Positions 1 through 9,727 of a stretch of 64,000 nt of DNA are shown piece by piece; within the stretch, counting starts at the first letter, position 1, and every line of letters begins with the position of its first letter. The translations under genes and the position numbers were made by a program. The notes under the pieces were generated by a model. That model ran no database searches. It saw only the letters and a list, made by a program, of their open reading frames with translations, and was not told the DNA's origin. The DNA is from Demequina sp. NBRC 110054 (GTDB lineage: Bacteria; Actinomycetota; Actinomycetes; Actinomycetales; Demequinaceae): NCBI RefSeq assembly GCF_002090115.1, contig NZ_BBRK01000004.1:620001-684000 (forward strand), read 5' to 3'.

Positions 1-266
1 CGCTGATCGACGCGGCCAAGTACTCCAACGAGGCCTACGTCGCCGCGGGCAAGCAGACCAAGACGATCTGGCTCGTGATCCTCGGCATCGCGACGCTCAT
101 CGCCTTCATCTCGGTGCCTGCGCCCATCGGGGTCGGCAGCGGGATCATCGGCTTCTTCGGCCTGCTCTCGATCGTCGCCGTGCTCGTCTACTTCGTCGAG
201 GTCCGCGTGAAGGTCGCACCGCACCACCGCCCGGGCTCGCGTGGGCCCAAGGGCGGGACCTGGTGA
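1..266 (+). CDS. DUF2516 family membrane protein (5' truncated)
   Basis: Only the C-terminal ~87 residues are in the window; the reading frame is open from base 3 and ends with TGA at 264-266. The visible part has a polar stretch ([18 protein letters not shown]), two closely spaced hydrophobic segments and a basic tail ending in RGPKGGTW. This matches the usual DUF2516 pattern in actinobacteria, a small membrane protein of unknown function. It lies 34 bp upstream of dtd on the same strand, so the two could be co-transcribed. Family assignment is from pattern memory; no function is inferred. Confidence 0.75.
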   Translation, partial: LIDAAKYSNEAYVAAGKQTKTIWLVILGIATLIAFISVPAPIGVGSGIIGFFGLLSIVAVLVYFVEVRVKVAPHHRPGSRGPKGGTW

Positions 267-300
267 GCCTGTCCGCTCCCGCAGCGTCCGGCCTGTCGCG

Positions 301-726
301 ATGAAGGCCGTGCTCCAGCGCGCCTCGCGCGCCTCGGTCACGGTCGAGGGCGAGGTCACCGCATCGTTCGACCGCCAGGGCGTGGTCGCGCTCGTCGGCG
401 TCACCCACGACGACGGCGCGGAGCAGGTGGAGCTGATCGCGCGCAAGATCGCCGACCTGCGCATCCTGGACGACGAGCGCTCGGTGCTCGACGAGGGCGC
501 GCCCGTCATCGTCGTGTCGCAGTTCACCCTGTACGCCGACACCCGCAAGGGCCGCCGCCCCACGTGGAACCAGGCGGCGCCCGGTCCCGTCGCCGAGCCG
601 CTCGTCGACGCGGTGGTCGAGTCCCTGCGCGGCCGCGGGCTGTCCGTGGGCACCGGCGTCTTCGGCGCGGATATGAAGGTCGAGCTCGTCAACGACGGGC
701 CGATCACCATCGTCCTCGAGGCCTGA
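301..726 (+). CDS. dtd: D-aminoacyl-tRNA deacylase
   Basis: A 141-residue protein, the normal length for bacterial DTD. It hydrolyses D-amino acids (and Gly mischarged on tRNA-Ala) from tRNA in the cytoplasm, as a homodimer using tRNA-based chemistry. Diagnostic motifs are visible: the N-terminal [13 protein letters not shown] strand, SQFTLYAD (residues ~79-86) and the cross-subunit Gly-Pro motif in NDGPITI near the C-terminus. ATG 301 is chosen because the family begins at exactly this MK(A/V)VLQR sequence; a longer in-frame extension upstream has no family match. It follows the DUF2516 gene closely. Confidence 0.97.
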   Translation: MKAVLQRASRASVTVEGEVTASFDRQGVVALVGVTHDDGAEQVELIARKIADLRILDDERSVLDEGAPVIVVSQFTLYADTRKGRRPTWNQAAPGPVAEPLVDAVVESLRGRGLSVGTGVFGADMKVELVNDGPITIVLEA

Positions 727-795
727 GCCCTCCGGTCCCGGCGACCTCCCGCTCCCTCGAGCCCCTCGGCGGGGCTCCGTCCCCGGCTCAGCGCC

Positions 796-833
796 GCATC
801 GTCCCCGTGTTGCCGGGACGTGTCGCATCGTCC
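796..833. repeat. Two copies of the dispersed GCATCGTCC motif
   Basis: GCATCGTCC occurs at 796-804 and 825-833, both in the gap between dtd and clpC. They belong to a 9-mer that recurs throughout the non-island part of the window (see findings). Function unknown. Confidence 0.6.
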
Positions 834-880
834 CCGTCTGAGACCCCCGTCACACGTTCTGTTTCCTGTGGGTGAACAGC

Positions 881-898
881 ATCACGCCCCTGGCGAAC
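881..898 (+). promoter_or_regulatory. Possible ClgR operator upstream of clpC
   Basis: The sequence ATCACGCCCCTGGCGAAC fits the published actinobacterial ClgR box (core CGC-N5-GCG with flanking A/T positions) at all but one position. ClgR activates clpP, clpC and related protease genes in corynebacteria and streptomycetes, so a site about 135 bp before clpC makes sense. The rest of the 305-bp dtd-clpC gap holds two GCATCGTCC motifs and a weak -10-like TAGCCT at 927-932. The match is by eye only. Confidence 0.45.
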
Positions 899-1031
899 AC
901 GGGCATTCGGTGCCCCTGCCGCTGGTTAGCCTGGAACAGCACGGGGGCGGTGTATCCCGTGTGGCGACCCTTGGCAGTGTGCGAGGGCCGCGACTCCCGG
1001 CCTCGGCCGGACAACTCTTTGGGAGGTTCAC

Positions 1032-3605
1032 ATGTTCGAGCGGTTCACCGATCGAGCCCGGCGTGTGGTCGTGCTTGCGCAGGAAGAGGCGCGCATGCTC
1101 AACCACAACTACATCGGGACGGAGCACATCCTGCTCGGCCTGGTGCGCGAGGGCGAGGGCGTCGCAGCCAAGGCGCTCGAGGCCATGGACATCTCCCTCA
1201 ACGGCGTCCGCGAGCAGGTGCAGGAGATCATCGGCGAGGGCTCGCACGCCCCCTCCGGTCACATCCCCTTCACGCCGCGCGCCAAGAAGGTCCTCGAGCT
1301 CTCGCTGCGCGAGGCGCTTCAGCTCGGACACAACTACATCGGCACCGAGCACATCCTGCTCGGCCTGATCCGCGAGGGCGAGGGCGTCGCAGCCCAGGTG
1401 CTCGGCAAGCTCGGCGCCGACCTCGGCGGGGTGCGCCAGCAGGTCATCCAGCTGCTGTCCGGCTACGAGGGCAAGGAGCCCGCCGCCGCCGGTACAGGCT
1501 CCGGTCCCGCCGAGGGCACGCCCGCCGGCTCGACCGTGCTCGACCAGTTCGGCCGCAACTACACGCAGGCCGCGCGCGAGGGCAAGCTCGACCCGGTCAT
1601 CGGCCGCGAGCTGATCCAGGAGCGCGTCATGCAGGTCCTGTCGCGCCGCACCAAGAACAACCCCGTCCTCATCGGCGAGCCCGGCGTCGGCAAGACCGCC
1701 GTCGTCGAGGGCCTCGCCCAGGCGATCGTGCGCGGCGACGTGCCCGAGACCCTCAAGGACAAGCACCTCTACACGCTCGACCTCGGCTCCCTGGTCGCGG
1801 GCTCCCGCTACCGCGGTGACTTCGAGGAGCGCCTCAAGAAGGTCCTCAAGGAGATCCGCACGCGCGGCGACATCATCCTGTTCATCGACGAGATCCACAC
1901 CCTCGTCGGTGCGGGTGCCGCCGAGGGCGCGATCGACGCCGCGTCGATCCTCAAGCCCATGCTGGCCCGCGGTGAGCTGCAGACCATCGGCGCGACGACG
2001 CTCGACGAGTACCGCAAGCACGTCGAGAAGGACCCCGCGCTCGAGCGCCGCTTCCAGCCCATCCAGGTGCCGGAGCCCGAGCTCGCCCACGCGATCGAGA
2101 TCCTCAAGGGTCTGCGCGACCGCTACGAGGCGTTCCACCGCGTCACGATCACGGACGATGCGATCGTCGCCGCCGCGCAGATGGCCGACCGCTACATCTC
2201 CGACCGCTTCCTGCCGGACAAGGCGATCGACCTCATCGACGAGGCGGGCGCGCGCCTGCGCATCCGCCGCATGACGAGCCCGCCCGAGCTGCGCGACCTG
2301 GACGACAAGATCGCGAACGTGCGTCGCGACAAGGAGTCCGCGATCGACGAGCAGGACTTCGAGAAGGCCGCGTCGCTGCGCGACGTGGAGCGCCGCCTCA
2401 CCGAGGAGCGCTCCACCAAGGAGGAGGCGTGGAAGTCGGGCGACCTCGACGTCGCCGCCGTCGTAGACGAGGACCTGATCGCCGAGGTGCTGTCGATGTC
2501 GACGGGCGTGCCCGTCACGCGCGTGTCCTCCGACGAGTCCGGCCGCCTCCTGCGCATGGAGGAGGAGCTGCACAAGCGCATCATCGGCCAGGAGCAGGCC
2601 GTCAAGGTGCTGTCGCAGTCGATCCGCCGCACGCGTGCCGGCCTCAAGGACCCGAAGCGTCCCGGTGGCTCGTTCATCTTCGCCGGCCCGACCGGTGTCG
2701 GAAAGACCGAGCTCGCCAAGGCGCTCGCCGAGTTCCTGTTCGGCGACGAGGACTCGCTGATCTCGCTCGACATGTCCGAGTACGGCGAGAAGCACACGGT
2801 GGCCCGCCTGTTCGGTGCGCCTCCCGGCTACGTCGGCTTCGAGGAGGGCGGCCAGCTCACCGAGAAGGTCCGCCGCAAGCCGTTCTCCGTCGTCCTGTTC
2901 GACGAGGTCGAGAAGGCCCACCCGGACATCTTCAACTCGCTGCTCCAGATCCTGGAGGACGGCAAGCTGACCGATGCCCAGGGCCGTGAGGTGAACTTCA
3001 AGAACACCATCATCATCATGACCACCAACCTCGGTGCGGACGCGATCTCGCGCCGCCAGGCGACGGGCTTCTCGGTCCAGCGCGAGGGCGGTCAGACGTA
3101 CGAGGAGATGCAGAGCCTGGTGAGCACCAAGCTCAAGGAGCACTTCCGCCCCGAGTTCCTCAACCGCGTCGACAACACGGTGGTCTTCCCGCAGCTCACG
3201 CAGAAGGAGATCATCCAGATCGTCGACCTCATGGTCGCCCGCCTCGACGAGCGCATGAAGGACAAGGACATGGGCATCGTGCTCACGCCCGCGGCCAAGG
3301 AGCTGCTCGCGGAGAAGGGATACGACCCCGTGCTCGGTGCACGTCCGCTGCGCCGCGCCCTCCAGCGCGACATCGAGGACACGCTGTCGGAGAAGATCCT
3401 CTTCGGCGAGGTCGTCTCGGGCCAGATCGTCCGCGTGGACGCTCAGGGCGAGGGCATCCTCGGCGAGTTCACCTTCGAGGGCCTCGACAAGGACGACGTG
3501 ACCGGCGAGCCGACCGCGGAGGCGATCGTCGGCACCGCGACCGACACGACCGACCACAAGGCCGAGGGCGCCGACGTCGAGTCGCACCGCGGAGACGCCT
3601 CCTAG
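1032..3605 (+). CDS. clpC: ATP-dependent Clp protease ATPase subunit ClpC
   Basis: An 857-residue Hsp100 ATPase that unfolds substrates and feeds them to the ClpP1P2 protease in the cytoplasm. Two Clp N-terminal repeats come first (residues ~2-145, each containing [13 protein letters not shown]). AAA domain 1 has Walker A GEPGVGKT near residue 215 and Walker B LFIDEIH. A UVR-like middle segment (~420-455) distinguishes ClpC from ClpA/ClpB. AAA domain 2 has GPTGVGKTE near 552. The C-terminus is long and acidic. GGGAGG lies 7 bases before ATG 1032. It appears monocistronic, with a hairpin terminator behind it. Confidence 0.98.
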   Translation: MFERFTDRARRVVVLAQEEARMLNHNYIGTEHILLGLVREGEGVAAKALEAMDISLNGVREQVQEIIGEGSHAPSGHIPFTPRAKKVLELSLREALQLGHNYIGTEHILLGLIREGEGVAAQVLGKLGADLGGVRQQVIQLLSGYEGKEPAAAGTGSGPAEGTPAGSTVLDQFGRNYTQAAREGKLDPVIGRELIQERVMQVLSRRTKNNPVLIGEPGVGKTAVVEGLAQAIVRGDVPETLKDKHLYTLDLGSLVAGSRYRGDFEERLKKVLKEIRTRGDIILFIDEIHTLVGAGAAEGAIDAASILKPMLARGELQTIGATTLDEYRKHVEKDPALERRFQPIQVPEPELAHAIEILKGLRDRYEAFHRVTITDDAIVAAAQMADRYISDRFLPDKAIDLIDEAGARLRIRRMTSPPELRDLDDKIANVRRDKESAIDEQDFEKAASLRDVERRLTEERSTKEEAWKSGDLDVAAVVDEDLIAEVLSMSTGVPVTRVSSDESGRLLRMEEELHKRIIGQEQAVKVLSQSIRRTRAGLKDPKRPGGSFIFAGPTGVGKTELAKALAEFLFGDEDSLISLDMSEYGEKHTVARLFGAPPGYVGFEEGGQLTEKVRRKPFSVVLFDEVEKAHPDIFNSLLQILEDGKLTDAQGREVNFKNTIIIMTTNLGADAISRRQATGFSVQREGGQTYEEMQSLVSTKLKEHFRPEFLNRVDNTVVFPQLTQKEIIQIVDLMVARLDERMKDKDMGIVLTPAAKELLAEKGYDPVLGARPLRRALQRDIEDTLSEKILFGEVVSGQIVRVDAQGEGILGEFTFEGLDKDDVTGEPTAEAIVGTATDTTDHKAEGADVESHRGDAS

Positions 3606-3622
3606 CCTCTGGCTTCACCGAG

Positions 3623-3652
3623 GGCCCGTCATCCCGTCAGGGGTGGCGGGCC
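3623..3652 (+). terminator. clpC terminator hairpin
   Basis: GGCCCGTCA pairs with TGGCGGGCC (9-bp stem with one G-T pair, loop of 12 bases) 18 bp after the clpC stop, followed by a modestly T-rich TTCGTCGTT. Confidence 0.7.
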
Positions 3653-3755
3653 TTCGTCGTTCCTGGACGATGCGGGGGGCGGGTGGGCGCGCGCCGCCGT
3701 AGGTGCCGCATCGTCCCGGCGCGCCCGTCCCGTGCGCTCGCCCCTTGCGCGTCGC

Positions 3756-4238
3756 TCACCCGTCCGCGCGCGCCTCCGCTACCGCCTTGATCTCGTCGAG
3801 ATCGGTCTGCATCGCCTTGCGGGTCGCCGAGGCGCCGAGCGGCGCCGTGACCTTGGCCATGAATCGCGAGAAGCCAGACGCGTCGTCGCTCGGGCTGCCG
3901 GTGAACCGCATCGTCAGGCGGGTGCCGCCGGGCAGCTCCTCCACCGTGAAGCCGGAGACATAATCCGCACCGTGGCTGTGCGCCACCACCGTCGTCTCGC
4001 GAGGAGCCACGACCGACGCGACCTCCATGTCCTCGGTGGCCTCCTTGCCGAACATCTTGCGGGTCTCGCGCCAGCGCGTCCCCACCTCGTACCCGTCCGG
4101 ACCGCCGAGCCGCTCGATCGCCAGGATCCCCGTCATGACGTCGGGCGCACCGTCGAGATCGGTGAGGATCTCCCACACGGTCGCGACCGGCGCCTTGATG
4201 TCGACCGAGACGTCGACGCTCCACTCGTCCTTGGCCAT
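3756..4238 (-). CDS. SRPBCC (polyketide cyclase/START-like) protein
   Basis: A 160-residue protein with the SRPBCC helix-grip pattern: an N-terminal strand (WSVDVSVDIKAPVATVWEILTDLD), a middle region with the family's GTRWRETRKMFGKE-type strands, and a long C-terminal helix. Such proteins bind hydrophobic ligands in a cavity; the ligand here is unknown. GGGGAG precedes ATG 4238 at suitable distance. It stands alone between convergent clpC and a divergent secreted protein gene. Confident at fold level only. Confidence 0.8.
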   Translation of the reverse strand: MAKDEWSVDVSVDIKAPVATVWEILTDLDGAPDVMTGILAIERLGGPDGYEVGTRWRETRKMFGKEATEDMEVASVVAPRETTVVAHSHGADYVSGFTVEELPGGTRLTMRFTGSPSDDASGFSRFMAKVTAPLGASATRKAMQTDLDEIKAVAEARADG

Positions 4239-4349
4239 GATCCACTCCCCACGGGCCGCCCGGGGTGCGGCCCTCCTTCGGAACGTAGCAAAGTCGCCAG
4301 GCGGACGCGCGTCGGCGACGAGCGCACCGGGTGCCGCTAGGGTGTGCGC

Positions 4350-5480
4350 ATGGCGAGGGGGGCTCGACTGAAGATCGCCGTGGCGGTGGCCGCGGGCGCC
4401 GTGGTGCTCGGCGTGGGCGCGAGCTGGGCGTACGGAGCCGTCGCCTCGGCCCTCGACGACGGCCCGCTTCCGCGCGCATGGGAGGACAACCGGGTGCTCG
4501 CGCTCGCCCCGGACGGGACGCTGCTCGTCGCCTTCTACGAGGTCACTCCAGACGAGGACGACTACTACGCGGGACAGGCCCCGGGGGTCGCGCTCCTCAG
4601 CACCTCCGGCAAGGTCACCGAGGTGCTCGCCCCCCAGGACGCTCCCTCGAGCTGCGTGGTCGAGGCGTCCGGCGCGCTCGACGGCGAGAGGATCGCGGTC
4701 GCGTTCACCTCGGGAAGCAAGGGGGACGACGAGTGCCGCACCTACGGCCTGTGGACCGGCACCGACGCCGGCCTAGCCAAGGTCGGCGAGATCGTTCGCG
4801 ACGGGGAGGCGCTCGACGTCGGCTGGGGCTCCCTCTGGTTCGTCGACGGGGGGCTCACCGCCGTGGGCCGCATGCCCAACGCCTCGGGCCTCGAGGGCAC
4901 CTCCCTGGGGATCGTCGACCCCGCCACCGGGGCCTTCACCACGTGGCGGTCCGACTCGCACCTCGGCTTCTTCCCCGATGCCTGCGGCGAGTACGGCGCC
5001 GACTTCTCGGTGGGCGTGCACGGCCTCGACGAAGACCAGGTCCTGCAACCGCTGTCGTTCACGGTCCGCGGAGGATCGCGCACCCGGACCGAGGTGCTCC
5101 CGACGCCCGCGGGCTACGACACCCTCGTTCCCGTGACCTCGTGCGGCGACGACGTGGCGGGGTCCCCGACGGGCTCCGGGAGCACTGACACGGTGGTGTG
5201 GCAGAACGACGGAGCGACCCAGACTGGCGTCGTGTCGGGGATCGTCGGCGACGTGTACCTGGGGACTGAGGTCGTCGCCGCACGAGTGCTCGAGGATCTC
5301 GACGCTGACGGGTCCGTCGTCATCTGGGACCGGGCCTCGGGACAGCAGCTGGTGTCCGTCACGTCGTGCAGCCGGCTGCTCTTCATCGGGGAGTGGCTTG
5401 CGCTTGGCACACGCGAGGATGGGCGGTGCGTGCCGACTGCCACCACGCTGGACGCGCTGCTCTCCGAGCAGGCCAACTGA
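4350..5480 (+). CDS. Hypothetical secreted or membrane-anchored protein
   Basis: 376 residues with an N-terminal hydrophobic segment (KIAVAVAAGAVVLGVGASWAYGA) that acts as a signal or anchor, followed by a long acidic extracellular domain with several spaced cysteines (SSCVVEAS, DECRTYG, PDACGEYG, VTSCGDD, VTSCSR). Repeated short strand-like units suggest a beta-propeller-like fold, but this is inference. ATG 4350 is preferred over the in-frame GTG at 4344 because TAGGGT at 4338-4343 sits exactly 6 bases before the ATG, which fits a leaderless start. No family recognised. Confidence 0.75.
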   Translation: MARGARLKIAVAVAAGAVVLGVGASWAYGAVASALDDGPLPRAWEDNRVLALAPDGTLLVAFYEVTPDEDDYYAGQAPGVALLSTSGKVTEVLAPQDAPSSCVVEASGALDGERIAVAFTSGSKGDDECRTYGLWTGTDAGLAKVGEIVRDGEALDVGWGSLWFVDGGLTAVGRMPNASGLEGTSLGIVDPATGAFTTWRSDSHLGFFPDACGEYGADFSVGVHGLDEDQVLQPLSFTVRGGSRTRTEVLPTPAGYDTLVPVTSCGDDVAGSPTGSGSTDTVVWQNDGATQTGVVSGIVGDVYLGTEVVAARVLEDLDADGSVVIWDRASGQQLVSVTSCSRLLFIGEWLALGTREDGRCVPTATTLDALLSEQAN

Positions 5481-5503
5481 GCGGTCCGCAATAGGCTGGC
5501 GGT

Positions 5504-6520
5504 ATGACTCACGATCCGTATGTGGCCGACGCTGCCCGCTACGACACCATAAACTACCGCCGATGCGGACGCTGGGGCCTGCGGCTCCCTGGCGTGAGCC
5601 TCGGACTGTGGCAGAACTTCGGCGACACCAAGCCGTACGAGACGATGCGCGACATCGTCCTCGCCGCCTTCGACGCCGGCGTGACCCACATGGACCTCGC
5701 AAACAACTACGGACCTCCTCCCGGAAGCGCGGAGACCAACTTCGGGCGGATCCTCGCCGAGGACCTGCGCCCCTACAGGGACGAGCTCGTCATCAGCACC
5801 AAGGCCGGCTATCACATGTGGCCCGGCCCGTACGGCGAGTGGGGCTCGCGCAAGTACCTGCTGTCGAGCCTCGACCAGTCCCTGACCCGCATGGGCCTCG
5901 ACTACGTCGACATCTTCTATCACCACCGACCCGACCCTGACACGCCCATCGAGGAGTCGATGATGGCGCTCGACCAGGCGGTGCGCTCGGGCAAGGCGCT
6001 GTACGCAGGCATCTCCAACTACGACGCGGCAGGCACCCGCGAGGCGGCGCGCATCCTGCGCGAGCTCGGCACGCCGCTGCTGATCCACCAGCCCCGCTAC
6101 AACATGTTCGACCGCCGCGTGGAGCAGGGCGGCCTGCTCGATGCGCTCGGCGACGTCGGCGCGGGCGCGATCGTCTTCTCGCCGCTCGCGCAGGGGCTGC
6201 TGACCGACCGCTACCTGGGCGGGATCCCCGCGGGCTCGCGCGTCACCCACTCCGCGTTCCTGTCCGAGAAGAACATCACGGACCTCTACCTTGAGCGCGC
6301 GCAGGCGCTCAACGAGATCGCAGTCGCGCGCGGGCAGTCGCTCGCGCAGCTCGCGCTCACATGGGTGCTGCGCGACGACCGCGTCACCTCGGCACTGATC
6401 GGCGCGTCCTCGGTGGAGCAGCTCCACGCGAACCTCGCCGCCCTCGACGCGGACCCGCTGAGCGCAGAGGAGCTCGAGGCGATCGAGCCGCACGCGGTCC
6501 ACGGGACCGAGTGGCTCTAG
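5504..6520 (+). CDS. mgrA: Aldo/keto reductase, L-glyceraldehyde 3-phosphate reductase type
   Basis: 338 residues matching the YghZ/MgrA branch of aldo/keto reductases. These NADPH-dependent cytoplasmic enzymes reduce L-glyceraldehyde 3-phosphate and other aldehydes such as methylglyoxal. The expected catalytic set is visible: Asp/Tyr in MDLANNYGPPPGSAE, Lys in VISTKAGY, and His in YVDIFYHHRPD. The branch-specific GLWQNFGD and the C-terminal NADPH-binding SALIGASSVEQL are also present. TAGGCT at 5492-5497 lies 6 bases before ATG 5504, so the mRNA is probably leaderless. The gap to the upstream gene is 23 bp. Confidence 0.92.
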   Translation: MTHDPYVADAARYDTINYRRCGRWGLRLPGVSLGLWQNFGDTKPYETMRDIVLAAFDAGVTHMDLANNYGPPPGSAETNFGRILAEDLRPYRDELVISTKAGYHMWPGPYGEWGSRKYLLSSLDQSLTRMGLDYVDIFYHHRPDPDTPIEESMMALDQAVRSGKALYAGISNYDAAGTREAARILRELGTPLLIHQPRYNMFDRRVEQGGLLDALGDVGAGAIVFSPLAQGLLTDRYLGGIPAGSRVTHSAFLSEKNITDLYLERAQALNEIAVARGQSLAQLALTWVLRDDRVTSALIGASSVEQLHANLAALDADPLSAEELEAIEPHAVHGTEWL

Positions 6521-6529
6521 GCCGCGCCT

Positions 6530-6556
6530 GGACGATGCGGTAGCCACGGACGATGC
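6530..6556. repeat. Two copies of dispersed motif GGACGATGC
   Basis: GGACGATGC at 6530-6538 and 6548-6556, 18 bp apart, between the stops of two convergent genes. It is the complement of GCATCGTCC and belongs to the window-wide repeat family. Confidence 0.6.
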
Positions 6557-6599
6557 GGTCGACCGGCGGATAGCGCAGGCCGCCCGGGCTTGGGCTCGG

Positions 6600-7499
6600 C
6601 TACAGCGAGTAGGTGCCGCGCGCCTCGTCGACCAGCCGGACCAGGCCGTCGTCGACGAGTGACTCGAGGCACGAGTCGAGCTGGCCCGGCTCGACGTCCT
6701 CGAGCAGCGCGTGCCCCGTCACGGTGAGGGGTGCATGGGTCGCGCGCAGCAGCGCCATGATCCGCCCTCGCACCTGACGATCCGTGCCGTGCCACGGCTG
6801 CACGCGACGGGGCGCGGCCTCGAGCCCCTGCGCACCGTCGGCGAGCCACGCGCAGTCGGACGCGAGCGGGCACTCGTCGCACCGGGGCACCCGAGCGGTG
6901 CACACGAGCGCGCCGAGCTCCATCGAGCCGGCAGCCCACGCGACAGCCCGCGCCGCTTCGTCCGGCACCAGGGACGAGGCACGCGCGCGCTCCCCCACCG
7001 TCTGGTGGAGGGTGGGAAGGGGGCGGCCCTCCCACGCCCTCCCGATGACTCGCCGCACGTTGGTGTCCAGGACGACCGACCGCTGACCGAAAGCGAACGC
7101 CGCGACGGCGGCCGCGGTGTACGCGCCGACACCGGGCAGCGCCAGGAGCTCCTCCTCGTCGGAGGGCACCTCGCCGCCATGCCGCTCGACGATCGCGACG
7201 GCGCACTCCCATAGCCGCTTGGCCCGGCGGGGGTAGCCGAGCCGGCCCCAGGCCCGCACGGCTTCGGATTGGGCCTCACCCGCGAGCTCACCCGGGGTCG
7301 GCCACCGGCGCATCCACTCGTGCCACACGGGCTCCACGCGCACCACCGGGGTCTGCTGGAGCATCACCTCGCTCACGAGCACACCCCACGGCGAGCAGTC
7401 CGACCTCCGCCACGGGAGATCGCGCGCCTCGCGCGAGAACCAGCCGATGACCTCCTCGACCATCCGGGCGTCGTGAACTGCTTGCGGGGTGGTCGGCAT
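6600..7499 (-). CDS. mutY: A/G-specific adenine DNA glycosylase
   Basis: 299 residues. MutY removes adenine mispaired with 8-oxoguanine. The helix-hairpin-helix GVGAYTAAAVAAFAFG is followed by the catalytic Asp in VVLDTNVRRV. The four-cysteine iron-sulfur loop is present in CTARVPRCDECPLASDC (C-x6-C-x2-C-x5-C). The early LPWRRSDCSPWGVLVSEVMLQQT segment is typical of MutY. The C-terminal 8-oxoG-recognition domain is very short, as in many actinobacterial forms. ATG 7499 is chosen because AACAAT sits 6 bases upstream as a leaderless-type -10, and the longer extension has no family match. Confidence 0.95.
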   Translation of the reverse strand: MPTTPQAVHDARMVEEVIGWFSREARDLPWRRSDCSPWGVLVSEVMLQQTPVVRVEPVWHEWMRRWPTPGELAGEAQSEAVRAWGRLGYPRRAKRLWECAVAIVERHGGEVPSDEEELLALPGVGAYTAAAVAAFAFGQRSVVLDTNVRRVIGRAWEGRPLPTLHQTVGERARASSLVPDEAARAVAWAAGSMELGALVCTARVPRCDECPLASDCAWLADGAQGLEAAPRRVQPWHGTDRQVRGRIMALLRATHAPLTVTGHALLEDVEPGQLDSCLESLVDDGLVRLVDEARGTYSL

Positions 7500-7564
7500 G
7501 GCTTCATTGTTCCAGCGCTCCGCGTGACTACCGTGAAGTGACGTACGGGAAGGAAGGAGCGGCC

Positions 7565-8176
7565 ATGGACGGTCTGCGTCACCCGGTGGGCCAGCAGCCC
7601 GCACGGGTCTACTGGATGCGACGCCTGCTGCTCCTCGCGGTCGCTGCGCTCGTCGTCGTGGTCGTGTGGTTCCTCATCTTCTCTCCGGACGGAGACGGCA
7701 CCGACGCCGGAACCGACGAGCCCGCCGCCACCACGAGCGTGAGCGCGGATGCCACGGACTCCACAGCCGCCGACGCGAGCCGCGCGTGCGGCGTCGACGA
7801 CGTCGAGGTCACCGTGAACCCGGTCGACTTCACCAATGCGCTCGGCACCGCACCCGTCTTCAAGGTCAAGGTTGCGCACGTGGGCTCGTCCGCGTGCCTC
7901 CTCGCGACCGGCGGCGCGGACAGCACCCTCCTCATCACGACGGGAGACGTGGAGGTCTACTCGACAGCGGACTGCGTCGAGGAGTCCCCCATCAAGGAGC
8001 GCGCCCTCCTGCTCTCCGACGGTGCGACGGAGTCCTTCAAGGTCACCTGGAGCGGCAACTGGTCCGCGCCCGAGTGTGGAGAGCCGTCGCAGGAGACCAA
8101 GGCCGGCTTCTACTGGGCGACCCTCACGCTCCAGGGCATCGAGGCCGAGCCGACGCAGTTCGAGCTCGCCGCATAG
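7565..8176 (+). CDS. Hypothetical membrane-anchored extracellular protein
   Basis: 203 residues. A short cytoplasmic N-terminus is followed by one strong transmembrane helix (~residues 20-41, LLLLAVAALVVVVVWFLIF), a Thr/Ala/Asp-rich linker, and a ~130-residue outside domain with four cysteines. The outside domain looks beta-rich, somewhat like DUF4232-type Ig-like domains, but the match is weak. A strong Shine-Dalgarno (AGGAAGGAG) ends 8 bases before ATG 7565. Divergent from mutY. Function unknown. Confidence 0.75.
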   Translation: MDGLRHPVGQQPARVYWMRRLLLLAVAALVVVVVWFLIFSPDGDGTDAGTDEPAATTSVSADATDSTAADASRACGVDDVEVTVNPVDFTNALGTAPVFKVKVAHVGSSACLLATGGADSTLLITTGDVEVYSTADCVEESPIKERALLLSDGATESFKVTWSGNWSAPECGEPSQETKAGFYWATLTLQGIEAEPTQFELAA

Positions 8177-8258
8177 GCGCGACATCCGGCTCCTCCGCCC
8201 AGCCCCGCCGCACGGCCACGACGCGCAGATCGGCTGCGCGCACCTCCGTGGGACCTGC

Positions 8259-9650
8259 CTAGAACGGCGCGGCCTCGCGGTCCTCTGCGGGAAGAGCGAC
8301 GTGGACCGCCTCCGCGAGCGTCGAGACCGCGTGCAGCCTCACCCCGCTCGGAGCCTTGACATTCTTGGCCGCCGCAGGGACGACCACATCGCGGAAGCCG
8401 AGCCTTCCCGCCTCGGCGACCCGCTGCGACAGCGCGCTCACGGGACGGATCGCACCCGACAGCGCGACCTCACCGACCGCGGCGAAGCCCGCTCTCACCG
8501 GTCGGTCGAGTCGTGCGGATGCGAGCGCGAGCGCGAGCGCGACGTCGGCGGCGGGCTCGGTGACCCTCGCGCCTCCGATCGTCGAGACGTAGACGTCGTC
8601 GGCGGCCACGGCGAGCCCCGCGCGTCTGTGCAGGACGGCAAGGATCATCGACACGCGCGCGCCGTCGATGCCCGAGGTCGCGCGGCGCGGATTGCTCAGC
8701 GCGGACGGCGCGACGAGCGCCTGGATCTCGGACGGCAGCGGACGCTTGCCGTCGAGGGTGATGGTCGCGCACGTGCCGGGCACGTGCGCGCCGTCGTGGG
8801 ACAGGAACAGGCCCGACGGGTCCGAGACCGACTCGATGCCGTCGTCCACGAGCTGGAAGCAGCCGACCTCATCCACCGAGCCGAAGCGGTTCTTGATCGC
8901 CCGCAGGAGGCGCAGCGCCGAGTGCTGCTCGCCCTCGAACTGGCACACCACGTCCACGAGGTGCTCGACGAGCCGAGGCCCGGCGACCGAGCCGTCCTTC
9001 GTCACGTGCCCCACGAGCACCGTGGGGATCCCTCGCGTCTTCGCCGCCTGGATCAGCGACTGCGCGACCTCGCGCACCTGGCCGACGCCGCCCGCGGTGC
9101 CCTCGATCTCCGCGGAGGCGAGAGTCTGGATCGAGTCGACCATCATGAGCGCCGGCTCAGCGGAATCGATGTGGGACAGCACCGCACCCAGGTCGGTCTC
9201 GGCGGCGAGCAGCACGCCGCGCTCGAGCGCGCCGATCCTCTCGGCGCGCAGCCGCACCTGGCCCGCGGACTCCTCACCCGTCACGTAGAGCACCCGCTCG
9301 CCGGACCTCGCGGCCCGGGCGGCGACATCGAGCAGCAGCGTGGACTTGCCGACCCCCGGCTCACCGGCCAGCAGGATCACCGCACCCGGCACCAGGCCGC
9401 CACCCAGCACGCGGTCGAACTCGCCTACCCCGGTGGGACGTCGCGTCGAGGACTCGGCCGAGACGTCCGGGATCGGGGTGGCCTTCTGCGTGGGCGCGGT
9501 CGCCTTGGTCGCCGGACCCGCGGCCGACGCCCCCGCCTCGACGACCGTCCCCCAGGCCTGGCACTCGCCGCATCGTCCCACCCACTTGACCGCGGTCCAC
9601 CCGCAATCCGTGCAGCGGTACGCAGGGGCGCTTCGACGGTTCGTTGCCAT
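8259..9650 (-). CDS. radA: DNA repair protein RadA
   Basis: 463 residues. RadA is a RecA-related ATPase that helps process recombination intermediates. In order: a zinc finger (CTDCGWTAVKWVGRCGEC near the N-terminus), a Pro/Thr-rich linker, Walker A GEPGVGKST (~95-103), the RadA-specific KNRFG motif (~252) and a Lon-protease-like C-terminal domain. The start at ATG 9650 places the zinc finger at the usual distance; TACCGT lies 7 bases upstream. The longer upstream frame is unlikely to be translated. Confidence 0.97.
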   Translation of the reverse strand: MATNRRSAPAYRCTDCGWTAVKWVGRCGECQAWGTVVEAGASAAGPATKATAPTQKATPIPDVSAESSTRRPTGVGEFDRVLGGGLVPGAVILLAGEPGVGKSTLLLDVAARAARSGERVLYVTGEESAGQVRLRAERIGALERGVLLAAETDLGAVLSHIDSAEPALMMVDSIQTLASAEIEGTAGGVGQVREVAQSLIQAAKTRGIPTVLVGHVTKDGSVAGPRLVEHLVDVVCQFEGEQHSALRLLRAIKNRFGSVDEVGCFQLVDDGIESVSDPSGLFLSHDGAHVPGTCATITLDGKRPLPSEIQALVAPSALSNPRRATSGIDGARVSMILAVLHRRAGLAVAADDVYVSTIGGARVTEPAADVALALALASARLDRPVRAGFAAVGEVALSGAIRPVSALSQRVAEAGRLGFRDVVVPAAAKNVKAPSGVRLHAVSTLAEAVHVALPAEDREAAPF

Positions 9651-9727
9651 GGAGGACACGGTAGCCGGGCGGTCCGACATGCCGCGCGCCTCGGCCCGCT
9701 GTCGGAACCACGCCCTAGGCTGGGGCC

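Noticed and set aside
882-3587. 901-residue open frame opposite clpC
   Set aside because: It is the complement of a highly conserved gene with strong codon bias; the peptide is Leu/Glu/Arg/Val-rich without any family match.
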